Shown one piece after another: positions 1-8,995 of a stretch of DNA of 64,000 bases. The notes below the pieces were generated by a model that was not told the DNA's origin, searched no databases, and saw only the letters and a program-made list of their open reading frames with translations. The stretch lies in NCBI RefSeq assembly GCF_002157895.1, contig NZ_CP021377.1, positions 310,001-374,000 on the forward strand, written 5' to 3'. Every line of letters begins with the position of its first letter. Within the stretch, counting starts at the first letter, position 1. A program made the translations under genes and the position numbers. The DNA comes from Oceanisphaera profunda (GTDB lineage Bacteria; Pseudomonadota; Gammaproteobacteria; Enterobacterales; Aeromonadaceae).

Positions 1-6
1 ACAAGC

Positions 7-21
7 GTCTATGTTATAGAC
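7..21. promoter_or_regulatory. Inverted repeat upstream of moeA
   Basis: A perfect 6-bp inverted repeat, GTCTAT-gtt-ATAGAC, lies about 90 bases before the moeA start. It is compact enough to be a dimeric repressor operator, but it does not clearly match the ModE consensus, and it could belong to whatever lies left of the window edge. Confidence 0.25.
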
Positions 22-110
22 CAAAATAAGGGATTACTTTACCCCCCATTTAATGGCCTTAATGTTTTGTCTCCTGTTTGCCGCATGTCCTTACTAAAGG
101 GAAGCTTTAT

Positions 111-1352
111 ATGACAACTATCGATCACTGTAATCAACCGGGTTTACGCCCCTACCTTGATGCCAAGCAAGAGATGCTCAATCAATTAGATAAGGTGAGC
201 AAGTGCGAATTGGTCGGTCTTGAGCAACTGTTAAATCGTATTTTAGCTGACGATATCCATTCCCCAATTGATGTGCCCTCCTTTGCCAACTCGGCAATGG
301 ACGGTTATGCCCTCAGCGCCAGCACTCTGGTCGCAGACACACCATTAACTCTGATTGGCGCAAGTCTAGCAGGTCACCCATTTACCGGCCGCGTGGCCGC
401 GGGTGAATGCGTGCGCATCATGACAGGCGCGGCACTGCCACTGGGTGCCGATTCTGTGGTGATGCAAGAGAATTGCCACCTAGATGCACAGTTAGTGTCT
501 GTGTCGGGCACTGTTACATCGGGGCAAAACGTACGTTTCCCGGCAGAAGACTTGGCCCAAGGCGAACTGGTATTTAGTGCTGGCACGCGCATTAACGCCC
601 GGGTATTGGCGGTGTTGTCGTCACTGGGCCTTGAGCAGTTATATGTGTATCGTCCATTAACCGTGGCATTGCTGTCTACCGGCGATGAACTAAGATCCCC
701 CGGCCAACTACTGGGTCCGGGTGATATTTACGACTCCAATCGCATTGCCCTGCGTGCCATGCTGCACAGCTTAGGCGTTAAGGTCATCGATTACGGCATT
801 ATCAAAGACCAACCTGACCTTATTCGCCAAGCGCTGGTAAAAGCCGCCAGTGAAACGGACGCCATTATTACCTCAGGCGGCGTCTCTGTGGGGGATGCTG
901 ACTACATCAAGCAGATTTTAGAAGAAGTGGGTCGTATTGGCTTTTGGAAGCTGGCAATAAAGCCTGGCAAACCCTTTGCATTTGGCCAGATTAACGACTG
1001 CCCCTTCTTTGGTTTACCGGGCAATCCGGTCTCTGCCGCCGTTACCTTTCATTTATTAGTGCGCCCCGCTCTGGCTAAACTTGCCGGTGAAACCTTGGCC
1101 GCCCCCGTAACCTTACCAGCCAAGACACTAATGGCGTTTAAGAAAACACCGGGACGCATGGACTTTCAACGCGCCATTGTTAGCACGCAAGCCGATGGCA
1201 GCTTAGGCGTGATTGCCGCCGGCGCCCAAAGCTCAGGCGTATTTAGTGCCATGGCCCAAGCCAACTGCTTATTACACCTTGAGCAAGACCGCGGCGACGT
1301 GGCCGAGGGCGAACGGGTCACCCTAGAGCTGATCGATGGGTTGTATTGGTAG
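111..1352 (+). CDS. moeA: Molybdopterin molybdenumtransferase MoeA
   Basis: MoeA inserts molybdenum into adenylylated molybdopterin, the last step that makes active molybdenum cofactor in the cytoplasm. The 413-residue product has the family length (about 411 in E. coli) and the family landmarks: SAMDGYAL near the N-terminus, a TGDEL segment followed by YDSNR, TSGGVSVGDADY around residue 270, and the GLPGNPVSA signature. An upstream in-frame ATG at 78 exists, but the ATG at 111 is preceded by AAGGGAAG at the right distance and gives the usual N-terminus, so I chose it. The gene stands alone and converges on queE with a 13-base gap and no obvious terminator. mobA, another molybdenum cofactor gene, lies far away at 57.7 kb. 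Identification is secure. Confidence 0.96.
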   Translation: MTTIDHCNQPGLRPYLDAKQEMLNQLDKVSKCELVGLEQLLNRILADDIHSPIDVPSFANSAMDGYALSASTLVADTPLTLIGASLAGHPFTGRVAAGECVRIMTGAALPLGADSVVMQENCHLDAQLVSVSGTVTSGQNVRFPAEDLAQGELVFSAGTRINARVLAVLSSLGLEQLYVYRPLTVALLSTGDELRSPGQLLGPGDIYDSNRIALRAMLHSLGVKVIDYGIIKDQPDLIRQALVKAASETDAIITSGGVSVGDADYIKQILEEVGRIGFWKLAIKPGKPFAFGQINDCPFFGLPGNPVSAAVTFHLLVRPALAKLAGETLAAPVTLPAKTLMAFKKTPGRMDFQRAIVSTQADGSLGVIAAGAQSSGVFSAMAQANCLLHLEQDRGDVAEGERVTLELIDGLYW

Positions 1353-1365
1353 AAGCAGCGCCAAG

Positions 1366-2166
1366 CTATGCCTTAAACCCCCGCTCGTTATTCCAGATCA
1401 ACACATGCAATTGCGGCAAGACGCGGGCGTTAAACCAGCGGTCTGCCGTTACCTTGTCTACCAGCCAGCGTAAGCGCGCGTTTAAGCTTTCAATATCGGT
1501 TTCCATGTCCGGTTGCTCAGGCGTGGCCGGTGCTAAATTACAGGGCTGCAAGGTCAGCGACAGTTGCGGATAGCGAGCGGCGAACTCTTTAGCCCACTGA
1601 TAATCTGCGTCATCACTAATCACCAGCTTTAAGCTTATCTGGGTGCGCTTACCCGCAGCAGTCAAGCATTCCGCAAAGCGGGCACGGTTAAAGGCCATGC
1701 CTGAAGAAGGTGGCTTGGGGCTCAGTGTTAAGTGATCCAACAAACCAAACCAGGGTTGCGCCTTGCTGCCTTGGGTCTCAATGGCAAAGGTATAGCCTTG
1801 CTGTTGGCCAAGCTGGACAAGCTCGCCTAAAGGTTGCAACGCCGGATTCCCGCCGGACAGCGTCACTAATAGCGGCTGATTGCCACTCAAGCGGATAATC
1901 TCTGCCATCACCGCTTGCGCGCTCATCTGTGCCCAATCCGCCTTAAAGCGCGGCTCTACCGCGTATAAGGTGTCGCACCAACTACAGCGAAAATCACAGC
2001 CGCCGGTGCGTACAAATACCGTCGGTACGCCGATTAAGGCGCCCTCGCCTTGTATGGTAGGCCCAAATATTTCGCTGATGGCAATGAACGCCCGCGTGTC
2101 GCTATTTAGGTTAGGTGTGCCGCTGTCTTGGTTAAGAGTCGTGGCTCGGCTAGTCACCTTGCTCAT
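1366..2166 (-). CDS. queE: 7-carboxy-7-deazaguanine synthase QueE
   Basis: QueE is the radical SAM enzyme that contracts the pterin ring of 6-carboxytetrahydropterin to 7-carboxy-7-deazaguanine, the third step to queuosine tRNA modification. The sequence shows GPTIQGEG near residue 35, a cluster-binding CDFRCSWC (CxxxCxxC spacing) and the LSGGNPAL glycine motif. The product is 266 residues, longer than E. coli QueE (223), with an N-terminal extension of about 28 residues that looks unstructured (Ser, Thr, Asn rich). Its ATG overlaps the queD stop codon in an ATGA arrangement, so it is translationally coupled and is the third gene of queC-queD-queE. Expression should follow the preQ1 riboswitch ahead of queC if the operon is one transcript. 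Confidence 0.95.
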   Translation of the reverse strand: MSKVTSRATTLNQDSGTPNLNSDTRAFIAISEIFGPTIQGEGALIGVPTVFVRTGGCDFRCSWCDTLYAVEPRFKADWAQMSAQAVMAEIIRLSGNQPLLVTLSGGNPALQPLGELVQLGQQQGYTFAIETQGSKAQPWFGLLDHLTLSPKPPSSGMAFNRARFAECLTAAGKRTQISLKLVISDDADYQWAKEFAARYPQLSLTLQPCNLAPATPEQPDMETDIESLNARLRWLVDKVTADRWFNARVLPQLHVLIWNNERGFKA

Positions 2167-2519
2167 GGCCGATACTCCGCCCAGGTTTTAGGTGTTTCCG
2201 ATACCAGTACCGCGCTCACTTCACACCAACGCTCACGCGCCCAATCAAACAAGTGGCGAGCCAAGCGCTCGGCCGTGGTGCACTCGTCACCTAATACTTC
2301 ATTAAGATGGCGGTGATCAAACCTATCATCAAGGTAGTTTTTAAAGGCTTTTAGCTCATGATAATCACGCACAAAACCAAACTCATCGAGCGTCTCACTG
2401 CAAAGCTCAATCACCACTATATAGTTATGGCCGTGCAGGCGCGCACAAGGGTGATCGTCGGGCATTTGTTTAAGCTGATGGGAAGCCGAAAAGTGAAACT
2501 CTTTTTTAATGCGATACAT
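2163..2519 (-). CDS. queD: 6-carboxytetrahydropterin synthase QueD
   Basis: QueD converts dihydroneopterin triphosphate to 6-carboxy-5,6,7,8-tetrahydropterin, the first committed step of preQ0/queuosine synthesis, in the cytoplasm. The 118-residue protein has the tetrahydropterin-synthase zinc ligands: a His in FHFSASHQL and the pair in RLHGHNY, plus the catalytic Cys in [10 protein letters not shown] and the DxxH segment RFDHRHLN. Length matches the family (about 120). Its start codon shares one base with the queC stop (TAATG), and its stop overlaps the queE start, so the three genes are tightly coupled. Secure identification. Confidence 0.95.
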   Translation of the reverse strand: MYRIKKEFHFSASHQLKQMPDDHPCARLHGHNYIVVIELCSETLDEFGFVRDYHELKAFKNYLDDRFDHRHLNEVLGDECTTAERLARHLFDWARERWCEVSAVLVSETPKTWAEYRP

Positions 2520-3247
2520 TAGTCATCCGCCTTAGCGTTAGCTTTATCGTTAGCCAAGGCACTGTTAGCAACCGCAGTTTGCCAAAACTGGGTATCCAGA
2601 TACGGCGTAGGATCCACAATGCCGGCCAAGGTCATGGCCTCAATGCGCTCCACACAAGTGCCACAACGGCCACAGTGCAGCTCGCCGCCTTCATAGCAAG
2701 ACCAAGTCTCAGCAATCGGCACATTAAAACGCGCCGCATCCCGAGCAATCTCGATTTTATCAGTGTGTACATAGGGGGCAAACAAGCCCACCTCCGCCAC
2801 GCCATCAAGCGCTTGGGCCTGCATGTCGGCAAACAGACGAATAAAGTCGGGTCGACAATCCGGATAGATAAAGTGATCGCCGCCATGCACCGCCAGCGCT
2901 ACTGTATCTAGCCCACGGCTGGCCGCCACGCCAAAGGCGATGGTCAACATAATGGCATTACGATTAGGCACCACGGTCAGCTTCATGTTTTCTTCGCTGT
3001 AATGACCGTGCGGCACATCAATGTCGTCGGTAAGTGCGGAGGATAATTGGCGGCCAATATGACCGATATCCAGCACCAAATGGGGCACTTTTAATTGCTG
3101 GGCACACAGGCGCGCCGCATCAATTTCTTTTTTATGGCGTTGGCCATAGTCAAAGGTCAGTAAGGCACTTAAGGCGCCTTCACTGGCCAAACGATAGGCA
3201 AGCGTGACGGAGTCAAATCCGCCGGAGCAGATCAGTAATGCATTCAT
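2519..3247 (-). CDS. queC: 7-cyano-7-deazaguanine synthase QueC
   Basis: QueC is the ATP-dependent amidotransferase-like ligase that turns 7-carboxy-7-deazaguanine into preQ0 for queuosine. It opens with the PP-loop SGGFDSVT (residues 8-15), has the VPNRNAIM segment, and ends with the zinc-binding run CGRCGTC plus an upstream CYEGGELHC. The product is 242 residues. An in-frame ATG 78 bases upstream exists, but it would run through the riboswitch; the ATG at 3247 follows AAGGAC eight bases away and gives the canonical MNALLICSGG start. First gene of the queC-queD-queE operon. The Shine-Dalgarno sequence is the 3' tail of a preQ1-I aptamer, so translation initiation is probably repressed by the pathway intermediate preQ1. 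Confidence 0.96.
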   Translation of the reverse strand: MNALLICSGGFDSVTLAYRLASEGALSALLTFDYGQRHKKEIDAARLCAQQLKVPHLVLDIGHIGRQLSSALTDDIDVPHGHYSEENMKLTVVPNRNAIMLTIAFGVAASRGLDTVALAVHGGDHFIYPDCRPDFIRLFADMQAQALDGVAEVGLFAPYVHTDKIEIARDAARFNVPIAETWSCYEGGELHCGRCGTCVERIEAMTLAGIVDPTPYLDTQFWQTAVANSALANDKANAKADD

Positions 3248-3257
3248 CAAATTGTGT

Positions 3258-3287
3258 CCTTGTTTTTTCCGGGTAGGCTGCGACCGG
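3258..3287 (-). promoter_or_regulatory. preQ1-I riboswitch, translational type
   Basis: Read on the minus strand, a 4-bp stem CCGG/CCGG encloses TCGCAG-CCTAC and is followed by an A-rich tail ending in ACAAGG. The elements TCGCAG, the A-C just before the 3' stem strand (position of the preQ1-pairing cytosine) and AAAACAAGG are the same as in the known type 2 preQ1-I aptamer of Thermoanaerobacter. The last bases, AAGG, are the queC ribosome binding site, eight bases from its ATG, so ligand binding would hide the site. The first gene controlled makes preQ0, a precursor of preQ1, which fits feedback control. Confidence 0.88.
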
Positions 3288-3373
3288 CATAGATAATCTG
3301 TGTGTTTAACAAGCGTTCCTTGCAATCGGCGCTATTAAAGCGAGGCTATTCTAGCGCTCAGGGGCGCCAGCGC

Positions 3374-3402
3374 AAATAAAAAGGGCGCACTGGGCGCCCT
3401 TT
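3374..3402 (-). terminator. Rho-independent terminator of ppsA
   Basis: A 9-bp perfect stem AAAGGGCGC/GCGCCCTTT with a 5-base loop, followed on the minus strand by TTTTTATTT, lies 27 bases after the ppsA stop codon. It separates ppsA from the queCDE leader. Confidence 0.85.
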
Positions 3403-3429
3403 GTTGCATTTTAATACGCTATTAGAAGA

Positions 3430-5805
3430 TTACTTATTGGCGTGCTCGGCCAAATACAACCAAGTATCGATCACGGTATCTGGGTTCAGCGAGACCGAGT
3501 CTATGCCTTGCTCCACCAACCAAGCGGCAAAATCTTTATGATCTGACGGTCCTTGGCCACAAATACCCACGTATTTTCCGGCCTTGTGCGCCGCTTTAAT
3601 CGCCATCGACAACAGCGCTTTAACCGCTTCGTCGCGCTCATCAAATGATGCGGCGACTAAGCCGGAGTCACGGTCTAAGCCCAGTGCTAGCTGTGTCATA
3701 TCGTTGGAGCCAATCGAGAAGCCATCGAAGTATGCTAAAAACTTATCAGCTAACAAGGCGTTAGATGGCAGCTCGCACATCATAATGACTTTAAGGCCCG
3801 CTTCACCGCGCTTGAGGCCGTTCTCCGCCAAAATATCAATCACAGAGGCCGCTTCGCTTAAAGTACGCACGAAGGGGATCATGATCTCCACGTTAGTTAA
3901 GCCCATGTCGTTGCGCACCCGTTTCATGGCCTCGCATTCCATGGCAAAACACTCGCGAAAATCTGCTGAGATATAGCGCGACGCACCGCGAAAGCCCAAC
4001 ATGGGGTTTTCTTCATCGGGCTCGTAGGCGTCACCGCCTAACAGATTGGCGTATTCGTTCGACTTAAAGTCCGACATGCGCACTATCACCCGCTCCGGCC
4101 AAAAGGCCGAGGCCAAAGTGGCAATGCCTTCGGTCAGTTTGGCGACGAAAAATTCACGAGGATTGTCGTAGCCGGCAATAATATCGTCAATCTGCTGCTG
4201 CAGTTTCGGGGTTTCTTGTGCGTAATTAAGCAAGGCCTTAGGGTGCACGCCTATCATGCGATTGATAATAAACTCTAATCGCGCCAAGCCCACGCCCGCA
4301 TTAGGTAACTGTGCGAAGTCAAAGGCGCGATCTGGATTACCCACGTTCATCATCACCTTTACCGGTGACGGTGGCATAGCACCCACTTCTGAGATATTCA
4401 CCTTAAAATCCAGTTGGCCCTGATACACAAAACCGGTATCGCCCTCGGCACAAGACACGGTAATCTCTTGGCCTTCGGCAATGCGTTTAGTGGCATCACC
4501 ACAACCCACTACCGCAGGAATACCTAACTCACGGGCAATAATGGCCGCATGACAAGTACGCCCACCTCTATTAGTGACGATGGCCGAGGCCCGCTTCATG
4601 ATGGGCTCCCAGTCGGGATCCGTCATGTCGGTGACTAACACGTCACCGGGCTTCACTTCATCCATCTGATCGAGAGAGGCAATCACCTTGGCCGGGCCAG
4701 AGCCAATTTTATGACCAATGGCACGGCCTTCAACGATCACTTCACCTTGCTCAGCCAGCGCAAAGCGCTCTAACACATTGCTGTCTTGGCGGCTGCGTAC
4801 GGTTTCGGGGCGGGCTTGTACTATGTACAGCTGGCCATCTAGGCCATCTTTCGCCCATTCGATATCCATGGAGCGACCATAATGCTGCTCAATGATCACC
4901 GCCTGCTTAGCCAGCTCCATTACTTCAATATCGGTTAACGAGAACTGGTTGCGCTCTTCTTTACTGGTTTCTTTAATGTCTACTTGCTGACCTAAATCTT
5001 GACCGTCTGCATAAATCATTTTTTGCAGCTTCGAACCCAGCGTTTTGCGCACTACCGCAGGGCGACCGGCTTTAAGAGTAGGTTTGTGCACGTAAAACTC
5101 ATCGGGGTTAACCGCACCCTGCACGACCATTTCACCTAAACCGGTAGATGAGGTAATAAACACCACCTGATCGAAGCCCGACTCTGTGTCTATGGTAAAC
5201 ATCACACCTGACGCTGCTATGTCTGAGCGCACCATACGCTGTACACCGGCAGATAAGGCTACGCCTTTATGCTCATAGCCTTGATGCACTCGATAAGAAA
5301 TAGCACGGTCATTAAACAAGGAAGCAAACACGTGCTTAATGGACTCCATGACGGAATCTAAGCCGCGTACGTTTAAGAAGGTTTCTTGTTGGCCGGCAAA
5401 GGAGGCATCGGGCATGTCTTCGGCGGTGGCTGAAGAGCGCACCGCAAACGAGGCTTCGTCGCCCGCCTTGCCAGTCAGCTCAGAGTAAGCTTCGGCAATG
5501 GCTTGCTCAAGTGCGGGTTGAAACGGGGTGTCGATGATCCATTGGCGAATGCTTTTTCCTGCATTACCTAGGGCGGCGATATTGTCTACATCTAAGGTAT
5601 CGAGCAGGTCATGGATTTTAGCGTTAAGGCCACTTTGCTCTAAAAACTCGTTAAAGGCGTAAGCGGTGGTTGCAAAGCCACCTGGAACAGAAACACCGGC
5701 ACCGGCTAATTGACTGATCATCTCGCCTAATGAGGCATTCTTGCCTCCCACTCGGTCTACATCGTGCATTCCGAGCTGTTCGTACCAAATTACATATTCC
5801 ACCAC
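3430..5805 (-). CDS. ppsA: Phosphoenolpyruvate synthase PpsA
   Basis: PpsA makes phosphoenolpyruvate from pyruvate and ATP (releasing AMP and phosphate), the entry to gluconeogenesis from three-carbon acids. The 791-residue protein (792 in E. coli) shows the N-terminal ATP-grasp half ([29 protein letters not shown]), the central swivelling phosphohistidine domain with [15 protein letters not shown] (the His after GGRTC is the phosphorylated residue, the Thr the regulatory target of PpsR) and the C-terminal PEP/pyruvate barrel with GSNDMTQL and CGQGPSD. Translation starts at GTG, preceded by GGAG at eight bases. It is divergent from its regulator ppsR, with a phased repeat array in between that is probably a regulator binding region. 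Confidence 0.97.
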   Translation of the reverse strand: MVEYVIWYEQLGMHDVDRVGGKNASLGEMISQLAGAGVSVPGGFATTAYAFNEFLEQSGLNAKIHDLLDTLDVDNIAALGNAGKSIRQWIIDTPFQPALEQAIAEAYSELTGKAGDEASFAVRSSATAEDMPDASFAGQQETFLNVRGLDSVMESIKHVFASLFNDRAISYRVHQGYEHKGVALSAGVQRMVRSDIAASGVMFTIDTESGFDQVVFITSSTGLGEMVVQGAVNPDEFYVHKPTLKAGRPAVVRKTLGSKLQKMIYADGQDLGQQVDIKETSKEERNQFSLTDIEVMELAKQAVIIEQHYGRSMDIEWAKDGLDGQLYIVQARPETVRSRQDSNVLERFALAEQGEVIVEGRAIGHKIGSGPAKVIASLDQMDEVKPGDVLVTDMTDPDWEPIMKRASAIVTNRGGRTCHAAIIARELGIPAVVGCGDATKRIAEGQEITVSCAEGDTGFVYQGQLDFKVNISEVGAMPPSPVKVMMNVGNPDRAFDFAQLPNAGVGLARLEFIINRMIGVHPKALLNYAQETPKLQQQIDDIIAGYDNPREFFVAKLTEGIATLASAFWPERVIVRMSDFKSNEYANLLGGDAYEPDEENPMLGFRGASRYISADFRECFAMECEAMKRVRNDMGLTNVEIMIPFVRTLSEAASVIDILAENGLKRGEAGLKVIMMCELPSNALLADKFLAYFDGFSIGSNDMTQLALGLDRDSGLVAASFDERDEAVKALLSMAIKAAHKAGKYVGICGQGPSDHKDFAAWLVEQGIDSVSLNPDTVIDTWLYLAEHANK

Positions 5806-5886
5806 GGCTACGTCTCCAACAATAATGTATTTGAATTATGAAAGTTATTAAGTATGCGGGTAAGAGTGTTGATTGAGTACCTTAAC

Positions 5887-5940
5887 TTACATGACAGTTA
5901 CATGATGTTTTATATGAAAGTTACATGTCTTCTTATATGA
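5887..5940. promoter_or_regulatory. Five phased TTAYATGA repeats between ppsA and ppsR
   Basis: Copies of TTACATGA or TTATATGA (one ends in T) begin at 5887, 5898, 5910, 5921 and 5933, with spacings of 11, 12, 11 and 12 bases, so all five face the same side of the helix. On the minus strand each copy reads TCATGTAA or TCATATAA, and one junction reads CTGTCAT, like a PhoB half-site. The array lies 82 bases upstream of the ppsA GTG and 122 upstream of ppsR. A tandem-binding response regulator is the natural reading; the regulator is unknown. Confidence 0.6.
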
Positions 5941-6061
5941 CGCTGGGTATTACGAGTTGCATCATAGCTAGGCCTCACCTTGGAATGATTCTACAATGGC
6001 TATGAAATGCAGGTAAACGCCTAACCTTTGGCAAACTACAAAAATGAGACCTGGAGGCCTA

Positions 6062-6874
6062 ATGCACACAGTTTTTTATGTTTCTGATGGGACGGCGATC
6101 ACAGCCGAAGTTTTTGGGCATGCGGTACTTAGTCAGTTTCCGCTGCCCTTTGAGCAAGTCACCATGCCTTTTGTGGGTGATGCAGACAAAGCACAAGCGG
6201 TGAAAGCCAGAATTGATGAAAGCTTTAGAAAAAGTGGTAAGCGCCCCTTAGTGTTTCACACCATAGTGGACACACAACTGCGTAACATCATCACCAGCAG
6301 TGAAGCTAAATGTTACGATTTCCTTAACACCTTTGTGGCACCCATAGAACAACAGTTGGGTATAAAAGCCGACCCGCGGGTGCATCGCACTCACGGTATG
6401 GACAATAAAAAACACTACGATACCCGAATAGACGCGGTGAACTACGCCCTTGAAAACGACGATGGCGTGACCACTAAAGCCTATGATGAAGCGGATATTA
6501 TTTTGGTCGGCGTGTCTCGTTGTGGCAAAACGCCAACCAGCTTGTATCTTGCTTTGCAGTTTGGGATCCGGGTCGCTAACTATCCGTTTATTGATCAAGA
6601 TATGGAACAAATGACACTGCCCAAAGCGCTGAAAGCCAATAGACACAAGCTATTTGGCCTCACTATAGACCCGCAGCGACTACAAGAAATACGCCAACGA
6701 CGCATGGCCGACAGCGGCTACTCCGCCGCCGCCCAATGCCGCTACGAACTTAATCAAGTAGAACGGCTGTTTCGCATGGAAGCCATTCCTTTTATCGACA
6801 CCACTTATCATTCTGTTGAAGAAATCTCGGTAAAGATTTTAGAACGCACCGGCATCCCTCGTCGCATCTATTAA
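6062..6874 (+). CDS. ppsR: PEP synthase regulatory protein (kinase/pyrophosphorylase)
   Basis: PpsR is the bifunctional ADP-dependent kinase and phosphate-dependent pyrophosphorylase that switches PpsA off and on by modifying a threonine next to its catalytic histidine. The 270-residue product begins with [15 protein letters not shown], has the P-loop-like [15 protein letters not shown] around residue 150 and the YPFIDQDM segment, all typical of the DUF299 family. The ATG at 6062 is preceded by CTGGAGGC; an ATG 18 bases earlier is in frame but lacks a good site. Divergent from ppsA, which fixes its substrate. No terminator is visible after it. Confidence 0.96.
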   Translation: MHTVFYVSDGTAITAEVFGHAVLSQFPLPFEQVTMPFVGDADKAQAVKARIDESFRKSGKRPLVFHTIVDTQLRNIITSSEAKCYDFLNTFVAPIEQQLGIKADPRVHRTHGMDNKKHYDTRIDAVNYALENDDGVTTKAYDEADIILVGVSRCGKTPTSLYLALQFGIRVANYPFIDQDMEQMTLPKALKANRHKLFGLTIDPQRLQEIRQRRMADSGYSAAAQCRYELNQVERLFRMEAIPFIDTTYHSVEEISVKILERTGIPRRIY

Positions 6875-7223
6875 TTGTACACAAGTAAAACACACAAAGT
6901 TTGCGATCTATCTCGAAACATTGCACACAAAAACAAACAAAATGTTGCTTTGATGTTTACAAAAATGTATACATTACACCTAGTGTTTAACCAAGCAGTC
7001 GAACACAACGCAAGTCGCATCACAGTTGTGCGTCTGAATTCTGCCGGATTTGGTGTGTTTTCTTTGTATTTACTGTTTTTTAACTGTAGCAGTGCATACA
7101 AAGTTAACTGGTTCACTAGGGATTCCGGTTACCAATGTCATTACTGGTGGTTGTTGTTACGTTGTCGCATTCGTGCCCAACAAGCTTCTCCCCCACTTGA
7201 GCAAAACTCAGGGACTTAACGCA
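6875..7223. promoter_or_regulatory. Leader of the purine permease with a 12-bp palindrome
   Basis: This 349-base gap holds no credible gene. At 6964-6975 is a perfect palindrome AATGTATACATT, and at 6875-6883 a related TTGTACACAA. Both resemble operators of GntR-family repressors (core TGTATACA). No purine or other riboswitch fold was recognised in the 250 bases before the permease start. Confidence 0.3.
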
Positions 7224-8648
7224 ATGAAACATAGTCAAAGCAAGTCAATATTTGATTTTTACGGCAAGCCAGGCTTCGGCAAAGCATTGCCGCTGTCACT
7301 GCAGCATATCTTAGCCATGATCATGGGTGCAGTTACGCCGCCTATTATCGTTGCTAAAGCTGTGGGTTTAAGCGCACCAGATGCAGCATTGTTAATCCAA
7401 GTAGCCTTGTTCTTCTCTGGTTTATCAACGTTGTTACAGCTTTACCCTATCGGTTCTATTGGCGCACGTATGCCGGTTATCTTCGGTGTAGGCTTCGCCT
7501 ATATGCCAACACTGTTAGCGATTGCTAACGCTGTTGATCCTGCAACCGGTGAAAAAATGTATGGCGTAGATGCCATCATGGGTGCCCAAGTCATTGGTGG
7601 TGTCGCCATGATTCTGGTGGGTCTGTTCATCAAACATATTCGCCATTTGTTCCCACCAGTAGTAGCCGGTACCGTAGTATTGGTAATTGGCTTGTCTTTG
7701 TACCACGTGGCCATTAACTACATGGCTGGCGGCTTCGGCTCACCAGGCTACGGCAGTGGTGAAAACTGGTTGGTAGCAGGCTTAACGCTGGTAGTGGTAT
7801 TAGCATGTTCACAGTTTGGTAAAGGCTACTTCCGTCTTGCCGCTATCATCATCGGTATTCTTGCCGGTTATGCCCTGGGTTCTTTCTTCGGCATGGTGAG
7901 CTTAGAGCGCGTAGCTAACGCACAGTGGGCTGCAATCCCAATGCCATTAGCATTCGGTATTACCTTCCCAATCGGTGCCATCATCCCTATGGTGATTATC
8001 TGTATCGTTAACTCGGTACAAACCATTGGTGACTTGTCTGCTACTGCTGTGGGTGGTATGAACCGCGAGTTACAAGACAAAGAAATGTCTGGCGGTTTAG
8101 TGGCTAACGGTATCACTACTCTGGTTGGTTCTTTCTTCGGTTCACTGCCTACTTCTTCGTTCAGCCAGAACGTGGGTATCGTAGCCATGACCAAAGTAAT
8201 CAGCCGCTATGTACTGGGTGTTGCTGCGGTGTTCATGGTATTGGCCGGTTTACTGCCTAAGTTCTCTGCCATCATGTTGACCATTCCTGCTCCTGTAATT
8301 GGTGGTGCGACCATTATCGTATTCGGTATGATCACCATGACGGGTATTCAGTTGCTGGTTAAAGACGAGCTGTCTTCACGTAACGTGACTATCGCCGCTC
8401 TGTCTGTTGCTCTGGCCATGGGTGTAGCTGCTGCTCCTAACGCCGTTGCTCAGTTACCAGAAATGATGAAATCACTGACTAACCCTGTGATCATCGCCGC
8501 ACTGACCTCTTTCATCTTGAACATGATTCTGCCTAAGAAATCACTGCAAGACGAACAGCGTGAGCGTGACCAGATTGAAAAAGACATGAACGGTTCTTCT
8601 GATACCGAAAATGTCCAAAAAAAAGTGACTCCTGAGGTTGTTCGCTAA
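7224..8648 (+). CDS. NCS2-family xanthine/uric acid permease
   Basis: An inner-membrane proton symporter for purine bases of the nucleobase-cation-symporter-2 family (UraA/XanQ/UacT group). The 474-residue product has about 14 hydrophobic segments, the QHILAMI start segment, and the family signature SSFSQNVGIVAMTKVISRY around residue 310 that sets substrate choice; QNVG is closer to the xanthine and urate carriers than to uracil UraA. The ATG at 7224 follows AGGGA, and the N-terminus KPGFGKALPLSLQHIL aligns with other members; a long upstream open frame is not coding. A highly charged tail of about 35 residues ends the protein. It is followed by a strong terminator and stands alone, so it is probably controlled locally. 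Substrate remains an inference. Confidence 0.88.
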   Translation: MKHSQSKSIFDFYGKPGFGKALPLSLQHILAMIMGAVTPPIIVAKAVGLSAPDAALLIQVALFFSGLSTLLQLYPIGSIGARMPVIFGVGFAYMPTLLAIANAVDPATGEKMYGVDAIMGAQVIGGVAMILVGLFIKHIRHLFPPVVAGTVVLVIGLSLYHVAINYMAGGFGSPGYGSGENWLVAGLTLVVVLACSQFGKGYFRLAAIIIGILAGYALGSFFGMVSLERVANAQWAAIPMPLAFGITFPIGAIIPMVIICIVNSVQTIGDLSATAVGGMNRELQDKEMSGGLVANGITTLVGSFFGSLPTSSFSQNVGIVAMTKVISRYVLGVAAVFMVLAGLLPKFSAIMLTIPAPVIGGATIIVFGMITMTGIQLLVKDELSSRNVTIAALSVALAMGVAAAPNAVAQLPEMMKSLTNPVIIAALTSFILNMILPKKSLQDEQRERDQIEKDMNGSSDTENVQKKVTPEVVR

Positions 8649-8686
8649 AAAAGGAATCTTTTAGCTTAATTAATACTCAACACTTT

Positions 8687-8716
8687 AAAAGCCGGTCATA
8701 TGACCGGCTTTTTTTA
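8687..8716 (+). terminator. Terminator of the purine permease gene
   Basis: A 12-bp perfect palindromic stem (AAAAGCCGGTCA and its complement) with a TATA-centred loop runs into seven T residues, 38 bases after the stop codon. Confidence 0.9.
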
Positions 8717-8852
8717 TGCCTGAAATTGCTCAAAGTGGATAAAGAGAACTTTGGCAGGTCAGTTTTTCAGCTTGTTTTTAAAACCAAAAAATAAGACCCA
8801 ACTCAATATCTTTCACCTAAAACACGTGCCATCTACGAAAGGCACCATGCCA

Positions 8853-8892
8853 GTAGCCGGCAATTTATTCGCCGGTCCAGCGTAGCTGGATG
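8853..8892 (+). repeat. REP-like two-hairpin repeat, copy 1
   Basis: The sequence is GTAG, stem CCGGC, loop AATTTATTC, stem GCCGG, then a second small hairpin CCAGC-GTA-GCTGG and ATG. Related copies at 31301, 58710, 58967 and, inverted, near 49490, 49720 and 58940 keep the loop and the leading TTTGTAG but change both sides of each stem together. The surrounding 8717-8995 gap holds no gene. Confidence 0.7.
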
Positions 8893-8995
8893 ATTTTAGA
8901 TCTAAACCTAAAGCCAAATTCCAAACCGTGACCCGTTAGTATTCCAGATTGATATCTGAAGATTGTTCCCTTTCAGCAGCTATCCGTTATCTACT

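Noticed and set aside
7050-7223. A 58-codon N-terminal extension of the purine permease
   Set aside because: The extension has no family counterpart and no ribosome site; the ATG at 7224 does.
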